From the NCBI GenBank assembly GCA_017416065.1, contig JAFQDM010000019.1:1-35122 (forward strand): a stretch of DNA of 35,122 nt, given 5' to 3'. Within the stretch, counting starts at the first letter, position 1; each line of letters opens with the position of its first letter. Position numbers and translations under genes: made by a program. Source of the DNA: Ruminococcus sp. GTDB lineage: Bacteria > Bacillota > Clostridia > Oscillospirales > Acutalibacteraceae. The notes under the pieces are model-generated. The model had not been told where the DNA came from, did not search any database, and worked only from the letters and a program-made list of their open reading frames with translations. Below are positions 1 to 6,412 of the stretch, piece after piece.

Positions 1-1
1 A

Positions 2-1252
2 GCTATAATGGTAGGCACAGGCAAAGCTGCAGAGCTTGGAATACTTGTTAAATCAGCAGAAATATTTGAAGCGGGCTCCAAAGTGAAAACCGTTATGTTT
101 GATAAAACAGGTACTGTTACCGAAGGTAAACCAAAGGTTACAGACATAATTACCGACCAAAGTAAAGCAGATTCATTAATGGAAATATGCGTCGCAATTG
201 AGAGTATGAGCGATCATCCCTTGGCCATGGCGATCTCCAAGTATAAGCCCATCAACTCAAACTTAAAAGTTGAGAACTTTAAGGAGATTACGGGAAAAGG
301 CGTTGAAGCTACCGTTGGCAACGATTTGTACAGGATAGGAAACAAAAGCTTTGTTTCTAAAAACTTAACAGACAGTAAGTTTACTGACGCAGATGCTAAG
401 CTTTCATCAGAAGGTAAGACACCGTTGTTTGTAAGCTGTAACAACACTGTTGTTGCTCTGATAGCCGTTGCAGATACTATAAAGGAATCATCCTCTGATG
501 CAATAAAGCTATTGAACGATTCCAAAATAAAAACGGTAATGCTTACGGGAGATAACAGAAAGACTGCTCAGACAATTAAAGATCGATTGAATATTCAGGA
601 TGCATACTCAGAGCTTCTGCCTGCTGATAAAAATGAATACATCAGACAATATCAGCTTGAAGGAGCAACTGCCATGGTTGGTGACGGAATCAACGACTCC
701 CCTGCCCTTGCATCTGCTGATATCGGCATAGCCTTAGGTGCAGGTACAGATATTGCGATGCAATCTGCAGACGTAGTTCTTGTAAGAAACGATTTAAGAG
801 ATGTACACACCACCTTACACATATGCCGCAAGGTTATGAAGAACATCAAGGAAAACTTATTCTGGGCACTTATTTACAACACCATATGTATTCCTGTGGC
901 TGCAGGTGCTTTGTATAACTCTGCAGGAATAATGCTCTCCCCTATGATCGGAACTGTAGCAATGAGCCTCAGCTCTATATGTGTAATCAGCAACGCTTTA
1001 AGGCTTAAAAGGCTTAAAAGAACATATACAAATGACTCGGGAAAGGAGATCAGAAATATGAAAACAGTACATATTGAAGGTATGGCTTGCGGACATTGTC
1101 AGGCAAGAGTCCAGCAGTTACTTGCACCTTTTGATGAAAACGTGGTTGTAGACTTTACAAAAGGAACGGCAGTAATTGCAGATACGGTTGATAATGATGC
1201 TATAATATCTGCGGTTACCTCCGGCGGATATAAAGTAACGAATATTGATTAA
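2..1252 (+). CDS. copA: Copper-translocating P1B-type ATPase, C-terminal part, with C-terminal HMA domain (5' truncated)
   Basis: Only the 3' part lies in the window; the reading frame is open from base 2. Counting from the Met at base 8, the phosphorylation motif DKTGT has its Asp at 32, the P1B-specific SDHP is at 68-71, TGDN at 180-183 and GDGINDSP at 225-232. Two closing membrane segments follow. They carry the YN (290-291) and MxxSS (319-323) signatures of Cu(I) ATPases, so copper or silver export at the plasma membrane is the likely job. After the last helix comes a basic linker and an HMA domain with the metal-binding GMACGHC motif (Cys 361 and 364). HMA domains usually sit at the N-terminus of these pumps, so a C-terminal copy is unusual. 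A ribosome binding site precedes Met351, so the domain may also be made separately. A bidirectional terminator follows. Confidence 0.93.
   Translation, partial: AIMVGTGKAAELGILVKSAEIFEAGSKVKTVMFDKTGTVTEGKPKVTDIITDQSKADSLMEICVAIESMSDHPLAMAISKYKPINSNLKVENFKEITGKGVEATVGNDLYRIGNKSFVSKNLTDSKFTDADAKLSSEGKTPLFVSCNNTVVALIAVADTIKESSSDAIKLLNDSKIKTVMLTGDNRKTAQTIKDRLNIQDAYSELLPADKNEYIRQYQLEGATAMVGDGINDSPALASADIGIALGAGTDIAMQSADVVLVRNDLRDVHTTLHICRKVMKNIKENLFWALIYNTICIPVAAGALYNSAGIMLSPMIGTVAMSLSSICVISNALRLKRLKRTYTNDSGKEIRNMKTVHIEGMACGHCQARVQQLLAPFDENVVVDFTKGTAVIADTVDNDAIISAVTSGGYKVTNID
1044..1048 (+). promoter_or_regulatory. Internal ribosome binding site inside copA
   Basis: AGGAG nine bases before an in-frame ATG at 1058. 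It lies in the linker between the last membrane helix and the HMA domain, where coding constraint is low, and would permit separate synthesis of a CopZ-like domain. Confidence 0.55.
1058..1252 (+). CDS. Possible internally initiated CopZ-like copper chaperone (64 aa), in frame with copA
   Basis: The last 64 residues of the ATPase frame form a complete HMA fold of CopZ size, starting MKTVHIEGMACGHC. The ATG at 1058 lies nine bases after AGGAG (1044-1048), a good ribosome binding site with normal spacing. This is seen in the sequence. It is known that many Bacillota encode a free CopZ next to CopA and that E. coli makes a short copper-binding product from copA by frameshifting. I infer that this locus gives both a fused and a free metal-binding domain from one frame. 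The alternative is that copZ was once a separate gene that fused to copA by loss of the stop codon, leaving a relic start site. Confidence 0.5.
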   Translation: MKTVHIEGMACGHCQARVQQLLAPFDENVVVDFTKGTAVIADTVDNDAIISAVTSGGYKVTNID

Positions 1253-1261
1253 AGCAAAAAA

Positions 1262-1287
1262 GGAGACACATCAAACGATGTGTCTCC
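1262..1287. terminator. Bidirectional intrinsic terminator between copA and the SPFH gene
   Basis: A perfect 10-bp stem (GGAGACACAT paired with ATGTGTCTCC) with a six-base loop. It is followed by AAATTTTTAT on the plus strand and by a T-run on the minus strand (complement of 1255-1261). It can stop both the copA transcript and the convergent nfeD-SPFH transcript. Confidence 0.9.
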
Positions 1288-1302
1288 AAATTTTTATATA
1301 AT

Positions 1303-2217
1303 TTATGCTTCTGAATCAGGTGTATTTGCAGTAAATATCTCTTTGGCAGAGGTTGCCAGTCCTGCAAGGCTCTGAATCTCTGATGGGATGATGATCTTAG
1401 TTGCTTTTCCGTCGGCGGCCTTTTGGAATGCTTCCAGACTCTTAAGTGCGATAACTGCCTGAGAGGGATTTGCTTCATTGAGCATTCTGAGAGCATCTGC
1501 GTATGCCTTCTGAACGGTAAGGATAGCCTCGGCCTCACCGGCAGCTTCTCTGATCTTGGACTCCTTGACTGCGTCTGCCTTAAGGATGGCTGATTCCTTG
1601 AGACCTTCTGCCACAAGGATCTGAGAGCGCTTCTCACCCTCTGCATCAAGGATTCTTGCACGGCGCTCACGCTCTGCCTTCATCTGCTTTTCCATGGCAT
1701 CCTGAATCTCTCTGGGAGGAAGGATGTTTTTAAGCTCAACACGAATAACGCGGATACCCCAAGCATCTGTTGCTTCATCAAGAATAATACGTATCTTATC
1801 GTTGATGGTATCTCTTGACGTAAGGGTGCTGTCAAGCTCAAGCTCACCAATTATATTACGAAGAGTGGTAGCAGTAAGATTCTCAATTGCATCAAGAGGA
1901 CGTTCAACACCATATGTGTAGAGTTTGGGATCTGTAATCTCAAAATACACGACGGTGTCTATCTGCATTGTTACGTTATCTCTTGTGATAACAGGCTGGG
2001 GAGGAAAATCCACAACCTTTTCTTTCAAAGATACTTTCTTGGATATCTTATCAATAAAAGGGATCTTGATATGAAGTCCCGTGCCCCATGTAGCGTAATA
2101 TGCGCCAAGACGCTCGATAACAAAAGCATGAGCCTGAGGAACGATCTTAATGTTCTTAATCAATAGGATTATAACTATAAAAACAATAGAAAGAATGATA
2201 ATTGCAAAAGGTCCCAT
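1303..2217 (-). CDS. qmcA: SPFH/stomatin-like membrane scaffold protein (QmcA family)
   Basis: A 304-residue protein with one N-terminal membrane segment (about residues 3-24). An SPFH/PHB domain follows (about 25-190), containing GAYYATWGTGLHIKIPF and NVTMQIDTVVYFEITDP. Next is a long alanine/glutamate-rich coiled coil (about 170-260) with the repeated AEGEKRSQIL / AEGLKESAIL pattern typical of stomatin, QmcA and paraslipin. These proteins oligomerise at the membrane and act as scaffolds; no enzymatic role is known. The gene follows nfeD by six bases with its own ribosome binding site (AAAAGGAG, nine bases before ATG). NfeD and SPFH proteins are a classic partner pair, so a shared membrane-quality or microdomain role is likely. 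Confidence 0.93.
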   Translation of the reverse strand: MGPFAIIILSIVFIVIILLIKNIKIVPQAHAFVIERLGAYYATWGTGLHIKIPFIDKISKKVSLKEKVVDFPPQPVITRDNVTMQIDTVVYFEITDPKLYTYGVERPLDAIENLTATTLRNIIGELELDSTLTSRDTINDKIRIILDEATDAWGIRVIRVELKNILPPREIQDAMEKQMKAERERRARILDAEGEKRSQILVAEGLKESAILKADAVKESKIREAAGEAEAILTVQKAYADALRMLNEANPSQAVIALKSLEAFQKAADGKATKIIIPSEIQSLAGLATSAKEIFTANTPDSEA

Positions 2218-2223
2218 AAAACT

Positions 2224-2682
2224 TTACTCCTTTTCTTTTGAATCAATAGGTGTAACCACAAGACGGACACCCTGGATTTCATCTACAATAACCGAAGTTC
2301 CTGCTTTGATAATAGAGTTAACGGTTGACTTTGCGGACCATCGGGCACCATCCACCTCAACCTGACCTGTGGATGCCTGCCAGTCAATGTCTGCAGTTAC
2401 AACCCCGACCTTACCGATGTACCTGTCGGAATTAGTCTTTGTTTTATCAAATTTTCTGATTTTTCTGACGATTGGACGGGTAAACACAAGGCATAAACCG
2501 GAAGATACGACAAATACTACGATCTGCCAGAAGATGCTGCCTGAGAGAAAAGTTGCAGCGCAGACCGAAGTAATAACAGCTGCTATCACAAACCAGATGG
2601 AAACCAGCTGAGCAGTGCTTACTTCTACTATGCCCAAAACCACAGCCAATACAAGCCAGATGTAAGGCATATACCCTTCCAT
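2224..2682 (-). CDS. NfeD-family membrane protein
   Basis: An NfeD short-form protein of about 152 residues. Hydrophobic segments in the N-terminal half, including PYIWLVLAVVLGIVEVST, are followed by a soluble C-terminal OB-fold domain. That domain shows the family pattern IGKVGVVTADID...GQVEVDGARWSAKS...IKAGTSVIVDEIQGVRLVV. I chose ATG 2682 as the start: AGAGG (2695-2691) lies eight bases before it, whereas the in-frame GTG at 2691 overlaps that site. NfeD proteins work with SPFH proteins in membrane organisation, and the downstream gene is one. A promoter with a perfect TTGACA lies upstream. Confidence 0.88.
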   Translation of the reverse strand: MEGYMPYIWLVLAVVLGIVEVSTAQLVSIWFVIAAVITSVCAATFLSGSIFWQIVVFVVSSGLCLVFTRPIVRKIRKFDKTKTNSDRYIGKVGVVTADIDWQASTGQVEVDGARWSAKSTVNSIIKAGTSVIVDEIQGVRLVVTPIDSKEKE

Positions 2683-2729
2683 ACACTTCACCTCTGTGAA
2701 AAATATTAGCTTATTTTATTAAGCTTGTG

Positions 2730-2761
2730 ATTATACTATCATATTGTTAAATATTTGTCAA
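2730..2761 (-). promoter_or_regulatory. Promoter of nfeD-SPFH operon
   Basis: The -35 is TTGACA (complement of 2756-2761). Seventeen bases on is TAGTAT (complement of 2733-2738), and three bases further TATAAT (2730-2735). The canonical -10 would need a 20-base spacer, so the weaker TAGTAT is the better-placed one. It is divergent from the DUF4364 promoter. Confidence 0.6.
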
Positions 2762-2783
2762 TATAAATTTATATAACATACAC

Positions 2784-2812
2784 TACACAAAACAAAGAAT
2801 ATATGTTATAAT
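2784..2812 (+). promoter_or_regulatory. Promoter of the DUF4364 gene
   Basis: A perfect TATAAT at 2807-2812, with a weak -35 TACACA (4 of 6) at 2784-2789 and a 17-base spacer. The gene starts 41 bases further on. Confidence 0.55.
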
Positions 2813-2853
2813 ATTTACAGTTAATATAGAAACTATGAAATGGTGGAGATTTT

Positions 2854-3450
2854 ATGGCATTTGACACATTTGACGAAGGTGTAAGCCTGGGTGGAATCAG
2901 AAGCAAAACAGAAGTTAGGATCCTGATATGCTACTTGTTTGCTACGGTAAAAGAACCTATGAGCAAAGAGACTGTTTTAGACGCTCTGCTTGAAAAGGGA
3001 CTTACAAATTACTTTGAAGCCAGTTCCTGCTTTGATGATCTGGTGCAAAGCGGAAACCTATCCCCTGTTTCTGAAGGTTCTGACCTGTTTGAAGCAACCT
3101 CCAACGGCAGAATGATCTCTGAGCAGCTTGAGGACAACCTTGCACTTACCGTTAAAGAAAGAGCAATCGAGTGCGCACTGTCTTTGCTTGCACAGGAAAA
3201 GGTTGAAAAAGAAAACAAAGTGATCACGGAAAAGACAGAAAACGGATACAACGTTAAATGCTCGATCTCAGGCGGAAATATGGAATTAATGTCCGTATCG
3301 CTCTTTGTGGCAGACAGCGAGCAAGCCAAAATAGTAAAAAAGAACTTTTATAAAAATCCACAACTGTTTTATCAGGTTATGCTTGCGGCAATGACAAGAA
3401 ACGCTGCCTTCATTAAAGACACTCTGGAAGACCTATCTGCAATAGGATAA
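2854..3450 (+). CDS. DUF4364 family protein
   Basis: A 198-residue cytosolic protein with no membrane segment. The N-terminal half (FDEGVSLGGIRSKTEVRILICYL, then a helix-rich stretch to about residue 95) resembles a winged-helix module and carries the conserved opening of the DUF4364 family of Bacillota. The C-terminal half is mixed alpha/beta. Its function is not established; a regulatory role is a guess from the winged-helix-like N-terminus. Start: TGGAG lies six bases before ATG 2854. It runs head-to-head with nfeD and convergently with bofA, with two bases between the two stop codons. Its probable terminator lies inside bofA. Confidence 0.8.
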   Translation: MAFDTFDEGVSLGGIRSKTEVRILICYLFATVKEPMSKETVLDALLEKGLTNYFEASSCFDDLVQSGNLSPVSEGSDLFEATSNGRMISEQLEDNLALTVKERAIECALSLLAQEKVEKENKVITEKTENGYNVKCSISGGNMELMSVSLFVADSEQAKIVKKNFYKNPQLFYQVMLAAMTRNAAFIKDTLEDLSAIG

Positions 3451-3452
3451 GC

Positions 3453-3713
3453 TTATAGCACAGAGGTTATGATGAGCATCGCTGCTACTCCCGGAACGCC
3501 TAAGCAGGAGGATACCGCAAGAGAAAGCGGAGATATGGGAATATACACACCCGTAAACTTAGAAGCAAGATCTACGCAAATCAGCATTATCACACCAAAA
3601 ATCATTATCCTAAAAGCCCTTTTAAAGGGCTTTTTCTTTTTTGCTATCCCGTAAACAACAGCATACAGCAAGTACACCGTAATAACACACAGAAAATAGA
3701 TCCAAGACTTCAC
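3453..3713 (-). CDS. bofA: BofA-like pro-sigmaK processing inhibitor family protein
   Basis: An 86-residue membrane protein, the length usual for BofA. Two hydrophobic segments flank a lysine-rich loop, then comes the family's C-terminal signature. Here it reads GVYIPISPLSLAVSSCLGVPGVAAMLI, with the conserved LGxPG turn. In Bacillus BofA sits in the outer forespore membrane and holds the SpoIVFB protease inactive. I place the start at GTG 3713, with GGAG eight bases before it. A longer in-frame ATG at 3764 would make the secG terminator hairpin coding and is unlikely. No vegetative promoter is evident; a sigmaE-like one overlaps the secG terminator upstream. Presence of the gene suggests sporulation ancestry but does not prove sporulation. 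Confidence 0.82.
   Translation of the reverse strand: MKSWIYFLCVITVYLLYAVVYGIAKKKKPFKRAFRIMIFGVIMLICVDLASKFTGVYIPISPLSLAVSSCLGVPGVAAMLIITSVL
3612..3642 (+). terminator. Intrinsic terminator of the DUF4364 gene, embedded in bofA
   Basis: AAAAGCCC (3612-3619) pairs with GGGCTTTT (3627-3634) across a seven-base loop and is followed by TCTTTTTT. It is a plus-strand terminator about 160 bases past the DUF4364 stop. On the minus strand the same bases encode the lysine-rich loop KKKKPFKRA of the BofA-like protein. Confidence 0.7.
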
Positions 3714-3736
3714 ACGATCCACTCCAAAAGAAAAAA

Positions 3737-3763
3737 TGGACTGTGGGACAAACCCACAGTCCA
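3737..3763 (-). terminator. Intrinsic terminator of secG
   Basis: An 11-bp perfect stem (arms 3737-3747 and 3753-3763) with a five-base loop, followed on the minus strand by TTTTTTCTTTT (complement of 3726-3736). It lies 22 bases after the secG stop, and the ribosome binding site of bofA begins right at the end of its T-run. Confidence 0.9.
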
Positions 3764-3791
3764 TAATATGCCGTGTAAAATCTGATTATGC
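3763..3791 (-). promoter_or_regulatory. Candidate sigmaE-type promoter for bofA, overlapping the secG stop and terminator
   Basis: On the minus strand GCATAAT (3791-3785) and CATATTAT (3770-3763) are 14 bases apart. The Bacillus sigmaE consensus is about KMATATT, 14-15 bases, CATACANT, so each element differs at only one or two positions. Transcription would start near 3757-3754, inside the 5' arm of the secG terminator. The new transcript would then lack most of that arm and escape termination. This is an inference from motif similarity in AT-rich DNA. Confidence 0.4.
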
Positions 3792-4034
3792 AAAGAAATA
3801 TGCAAGTACGTTCATAACCATTACAAGTACAAAGAAAGCAATGGCAAAGAACTTAGTCCAACGGCTGAGGAAAGCATCAATAGAACGAGCCTTATTCTTA
3901 GAGAAGAATGTATCAGCACCGCCGCTGACAACACCAACGCCCTTAGAGCTACCCTCCTGAAGAATTACTACAATAACAAGTGCGATTGCTGCTACAAGTG
4001 TGATAGCACCAACAAGGTAAAAATACCAAGCCAT
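3786..4034 (-). CDS. secG: Preprotein translocase subunit SecG
   Basis: An 82-residue protein with two membrane helices (about residues 6-25 and 61-80). They flank the conserved cytosolic loop LQEGSSKGVGVVSGGADTFFSKNKAR, whose QEGSSKG and SGGADTFF elements are diagnostic of SecG. SecG joins SecY and SecE in the Sec channel and eases SecA-driven export. The length is normal. Its own promoter (4090-4118) and terminator make it a single-gene unit. The ribosome binding site is AAAGGA, about ten bases before ATG 4034. Confidence 0.96.
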   Translation of the reverse strand: MAWYFYLVGAITLVAAIALVIVVILQEGSSKGVGVVSGGADTFFSKNKARSIDAFLSRWTKFFAIAFFVLVMVMNVLAYFFA

Positions 4035-4089
4035 TTTAAAACATTCCTTTCATTAAAAAGCAAATAGCCGAAAATTCAATAACATTAGT

Positions 4090-4118
4090 ATATTATCACA
4101 TTAGGTAAAATAATGCAA
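4090..4118 (-). promoter_or_regulatory. Vegetative promoter of secG
   Basis: Minus strand TTGCAT (complement of 4113-4118), exact 17-base spacer, TAATAT (complement of 4090-4095). It lies in the gap after the parC stop. Confidence 0.8.
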
Positions 4119-4161
4119 GTGTTTTTTTGCTTATATGCAAAAATAAATTAAATTTTTTGAT

Positions 4162-6396
4162 TTATATGATCGTTAGCTGCTCTGCACTGTCTTCTGTAGA
4201 GGGTAATGCACCCAAAGCAGGAAGCGAACGGGTTCGATAGCGGGAAGGCTTTGAGAAGGTTCCTTCAGCATACGACTTCAATGACATAAGCCTCTGACCC
4301 TTTTTAAGCTTCATAACTGCAACACCCTGAGTTGTTCGGGATGTTTTCAGATTGATTGCACCGGTGTGAAGAAGTAACATTCTGCCTGATGAGGAAGTAA
4401 GCAGGAATTCTGCATCTTCACCCGTAAACTCCACGCCGACAAGGGGTGATTTATCTGAATATGCATTGGTAAGACGTTTGCGGTTGGTTTTTGTTGCATA
4501 GGAATTCAGGGGTATTTTTGCAATCTTTCCGTTTTCAAATGCAAAAATTATCAGTCCTTCGTAATCCTTTGTGATGATCATTGCAACAGCCTGCTCACCC
4601 TCATCCATAGAAAGCTTTGCGGGAATATAATCGCCAAGCACGCTGGCTTTTGTATCTGAAAAATCCGAAGCCTTTGCTTTATACACCTGAGCCTTATCAG
4701 AGAAGAAAAGCAGATCCGTATTATTCGTTGTTTCAAAGGTAGTAACAATGGAATCACCCTCTTTGAGCTTATGCTCACCACTCATACGCAGTGACTGAGG
4801 TGTGATCTTTTTGAAATAACCATCCTTGGTAAAGAAAAGATGAACAGGATAATCGGGAATCTCTTCAACAGTTTCTTCAAAAGCCTCATCCTCAACGTAC
4901 AGAATCTGAGATCTTCTGTCTTCTCCGTATTTATTTGCAACTTCCTTGAGCTCTTTTACGATAATCGTTTTGATTCTGGCTTTGCTTGCAAGGATGGCCT
5001 CAAGCTCTTTGATCTCATCCTCAAGAGACTCGATATCTTCTGTACGCTTAAGGATATATTCACGATTTAAATGGCGGAGCTTGATCTCTGCCACATACTC
5101 TGCCTGGATCTCGTCTATACCAAAGCCGATCATCAGATTCGGAACAACTTCTCTCTCTTGCTCGGTCTCACGCACAATACGCACGGCTTTGTCTATATCA
5201 AGAAGTATTTCCTTAAGACCGTAAAGAAGGTGGAGCTTCTCCTGCTTTTTCCTCAGATCATGATGAGTTCTTCTGCGAACACACTCTATTCTGAATGCAA
5301 TCCACTCTTCAAGAAGATCCTTGACACCAAGCACCATAGGAGTTCCGCCGACAAGAATGTTGAAGTTGCAGGAGAATGAATCCTCTAAAGGTGTGAGTCG
5401 GTATAGCTTCTTCATAAGCAGATCCGGATCTGTGCCACGTTTCAGGTCAATAGTAATACGCAGTCCTGCAAGACCTGTTTCGTCACGAATATCTGCGATC
5501 TCTTTAATTTTGCCTGCTTTGACAAGATCAATTACCTTTTCGATAATTGCTTCGATAGTTGTAGACGGAGCAATAGAGGAAATATCAATGCAATTGTTTG
5601 CCTTATCATAGGTGTAATCACTGCGGATCTTGATACTGCCTCTGCCTGTTTCATATATATCACGCAAGGCCTGCTCGTTATAAACTATCTGTCCGCCGCC
5701 TGAAAAATCAGGAGCAGGAAGAGTTGAGAAGATATCGTGATTATCATCACGTATCAAGGCTGCGGTTGTCTCGCAGATCTCCCGAAGGTTAAAGGAACAC
5801 ACTGAGGAGGCCATACCAACAGCAATACCCGTGTTTGCGTTTACAAGCACTGAGGGGAAGGTTACAGGAAGGAGTGTGGGCTCCTTCATTGTGTTATCGT
5901 AGTTATCTACGAAGTCAACTGTATCCTTATCTATATCTCTGAACAGCTCGTTACACAGAGGCTCAAGCTTTGCCTCTGTGTATCTCGGAGCAGCCCAGGC
6001 CATATCCCTGGAATAAAACTTACCGAAGTTGCCCTTTGAAAGAACAAAGGGATGCAAAAGAGCCTCGTAACCACGGGACAGACGGACCATAGTGTCGTAA
6101 ATAGCCGCATCGCCGTGAGGATTGAGCTTCATTGTCTCTCCCACGATGTTTGCAGATTTTGTAAGACTGCCCGTAAGGAGTCCTTTCTTGTACATAGTAT
6201 AAAGAAGCTTTCTGTGAGAAGGCTTGAATCCGTCGATCTCAGGAATTGCTCTGGAGAGAATAACGCTCATTGCATACGGCATATAGTTGGTCTCAAGCGT
6301 TTCAACTATTTTCTGTTCAACAATTTCTCCTGCACCTTCAATAACACCTGTTGCAGTAGGCTGAAGCACAGGTCTTTCATTTTTTTTCTTTGCCAC
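4162..6396 (-). CDS. parC: DNA topoisomerase IV subunit A (ParC/GyrA-like)
   Basis: The 744-residue DNA-cleaving subunit of a type IIA topoisomerase. The winged-helix/tower part fills about residues 25-500. The catalytic tyrosine is Tyr139 in AAPRYTEAKL, and the quinolone-region motif HGDAAIYD is at 94-101. A coiled-coil stretch rich in Glu/Leu lies about 440-500, and a shortened C-terminal beta-pinwheel follows. No GyrA box (QRRGGKG-like) is visible in that C-terminus, which favours topoisomerase IV (decatenation) over gyrase. The position equal to E. coli GyrA Ser83 is Ala97. The gene is directly downstream of parE (16-base gap), the expected partner. Databases often label this clostridial type simply as gyrase/topoisomerase subunit A. 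Confidence 0.93.
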   Translation of the reverse strand: MAKKKNERPVLQPTATGVIEGAGEIVEQKIVETLETNYMPYAMSVILSRAIPEIDGFKPSHRKLLYTMYKKGLLTGSLTKSANIVGETMKLNPHGDAAIYDTMVRLSRGYEALLHPFVLSKGNFGKFYSRDMAWAAPRYTEAKLEPLCNELFRDIDKDTVDFVDNYDNTMKEPTLLPVTFPSVLVNANTGIAVGMASSVCSFNLREICETTAALIRDDNHDIFSTLPAPDFSGGGQIVYNEQALRDIYETGRGSIKIRSDYTYDKANNCIDISSIAPSTTIEAIIEKVIDLVKAGKIKEIADIRDETGLAGLRITIDLKRGTDPDLLMKKLYRLTPLEDSFSCNFNILVGGTPMVLGVKDLLEEWIAFRIECVRRRTHHDLRKKQEKLHLLYGLKEILLDIDKAVRIVRETEQEREVVPNLMIGFGIDEIQAEYVAEIKLRHLNREYILKRTEDIESLEDEIKELEAILASKARIKTIIVKELKEVANKYGEDRRSQILYVEDEAFEETVEEIPDYPVHLFFTKDGYFKKITPQSLRMSGEHKLKEGDSIVTTFETTNNTDLLFFSDKAQVYKAKASDFSDTKASVLGDYIPAKLSMDEGEQAVAMIITKDYEGLIIFAFENGKIAKIPLNSYATKTNRKRLTNAYSDKSPLVGVEFTGEDAEFLLTSSSGRMLLLHTGAINLKTSRTTQGVAVMKLKKGQRLMSLKSYAEGTFSKPSRYRTRSLPALGALPSTEDSAEQLTII

Positions 6397-6412
6397 TTTA
6401 CTCTCCCCTTTC

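Noticed and set aside
2707-2725. AGCTTA/TAAGCT inverted repeat upstream of nfeD
   Set aside because: Short, AT-rich and without a matching regulator nearby; more likely chance than an operator.
3714-3764. ATG-initiated N-terminal extension of the BofA-like protein
   Set aside because: It would translate through the secG terminator hairpin and has no ribosome binding site; GTG 3713 has one and gives the family's normal length.
4121-4143. Possible terminator after parC
   Set aside because: The TTTTTGC/GCAAAAA pairing is short and weak, has no clear T-run on the minus strand, and overlaps the -35 region of secG. The 3' end of the parC operon remains unassigned.
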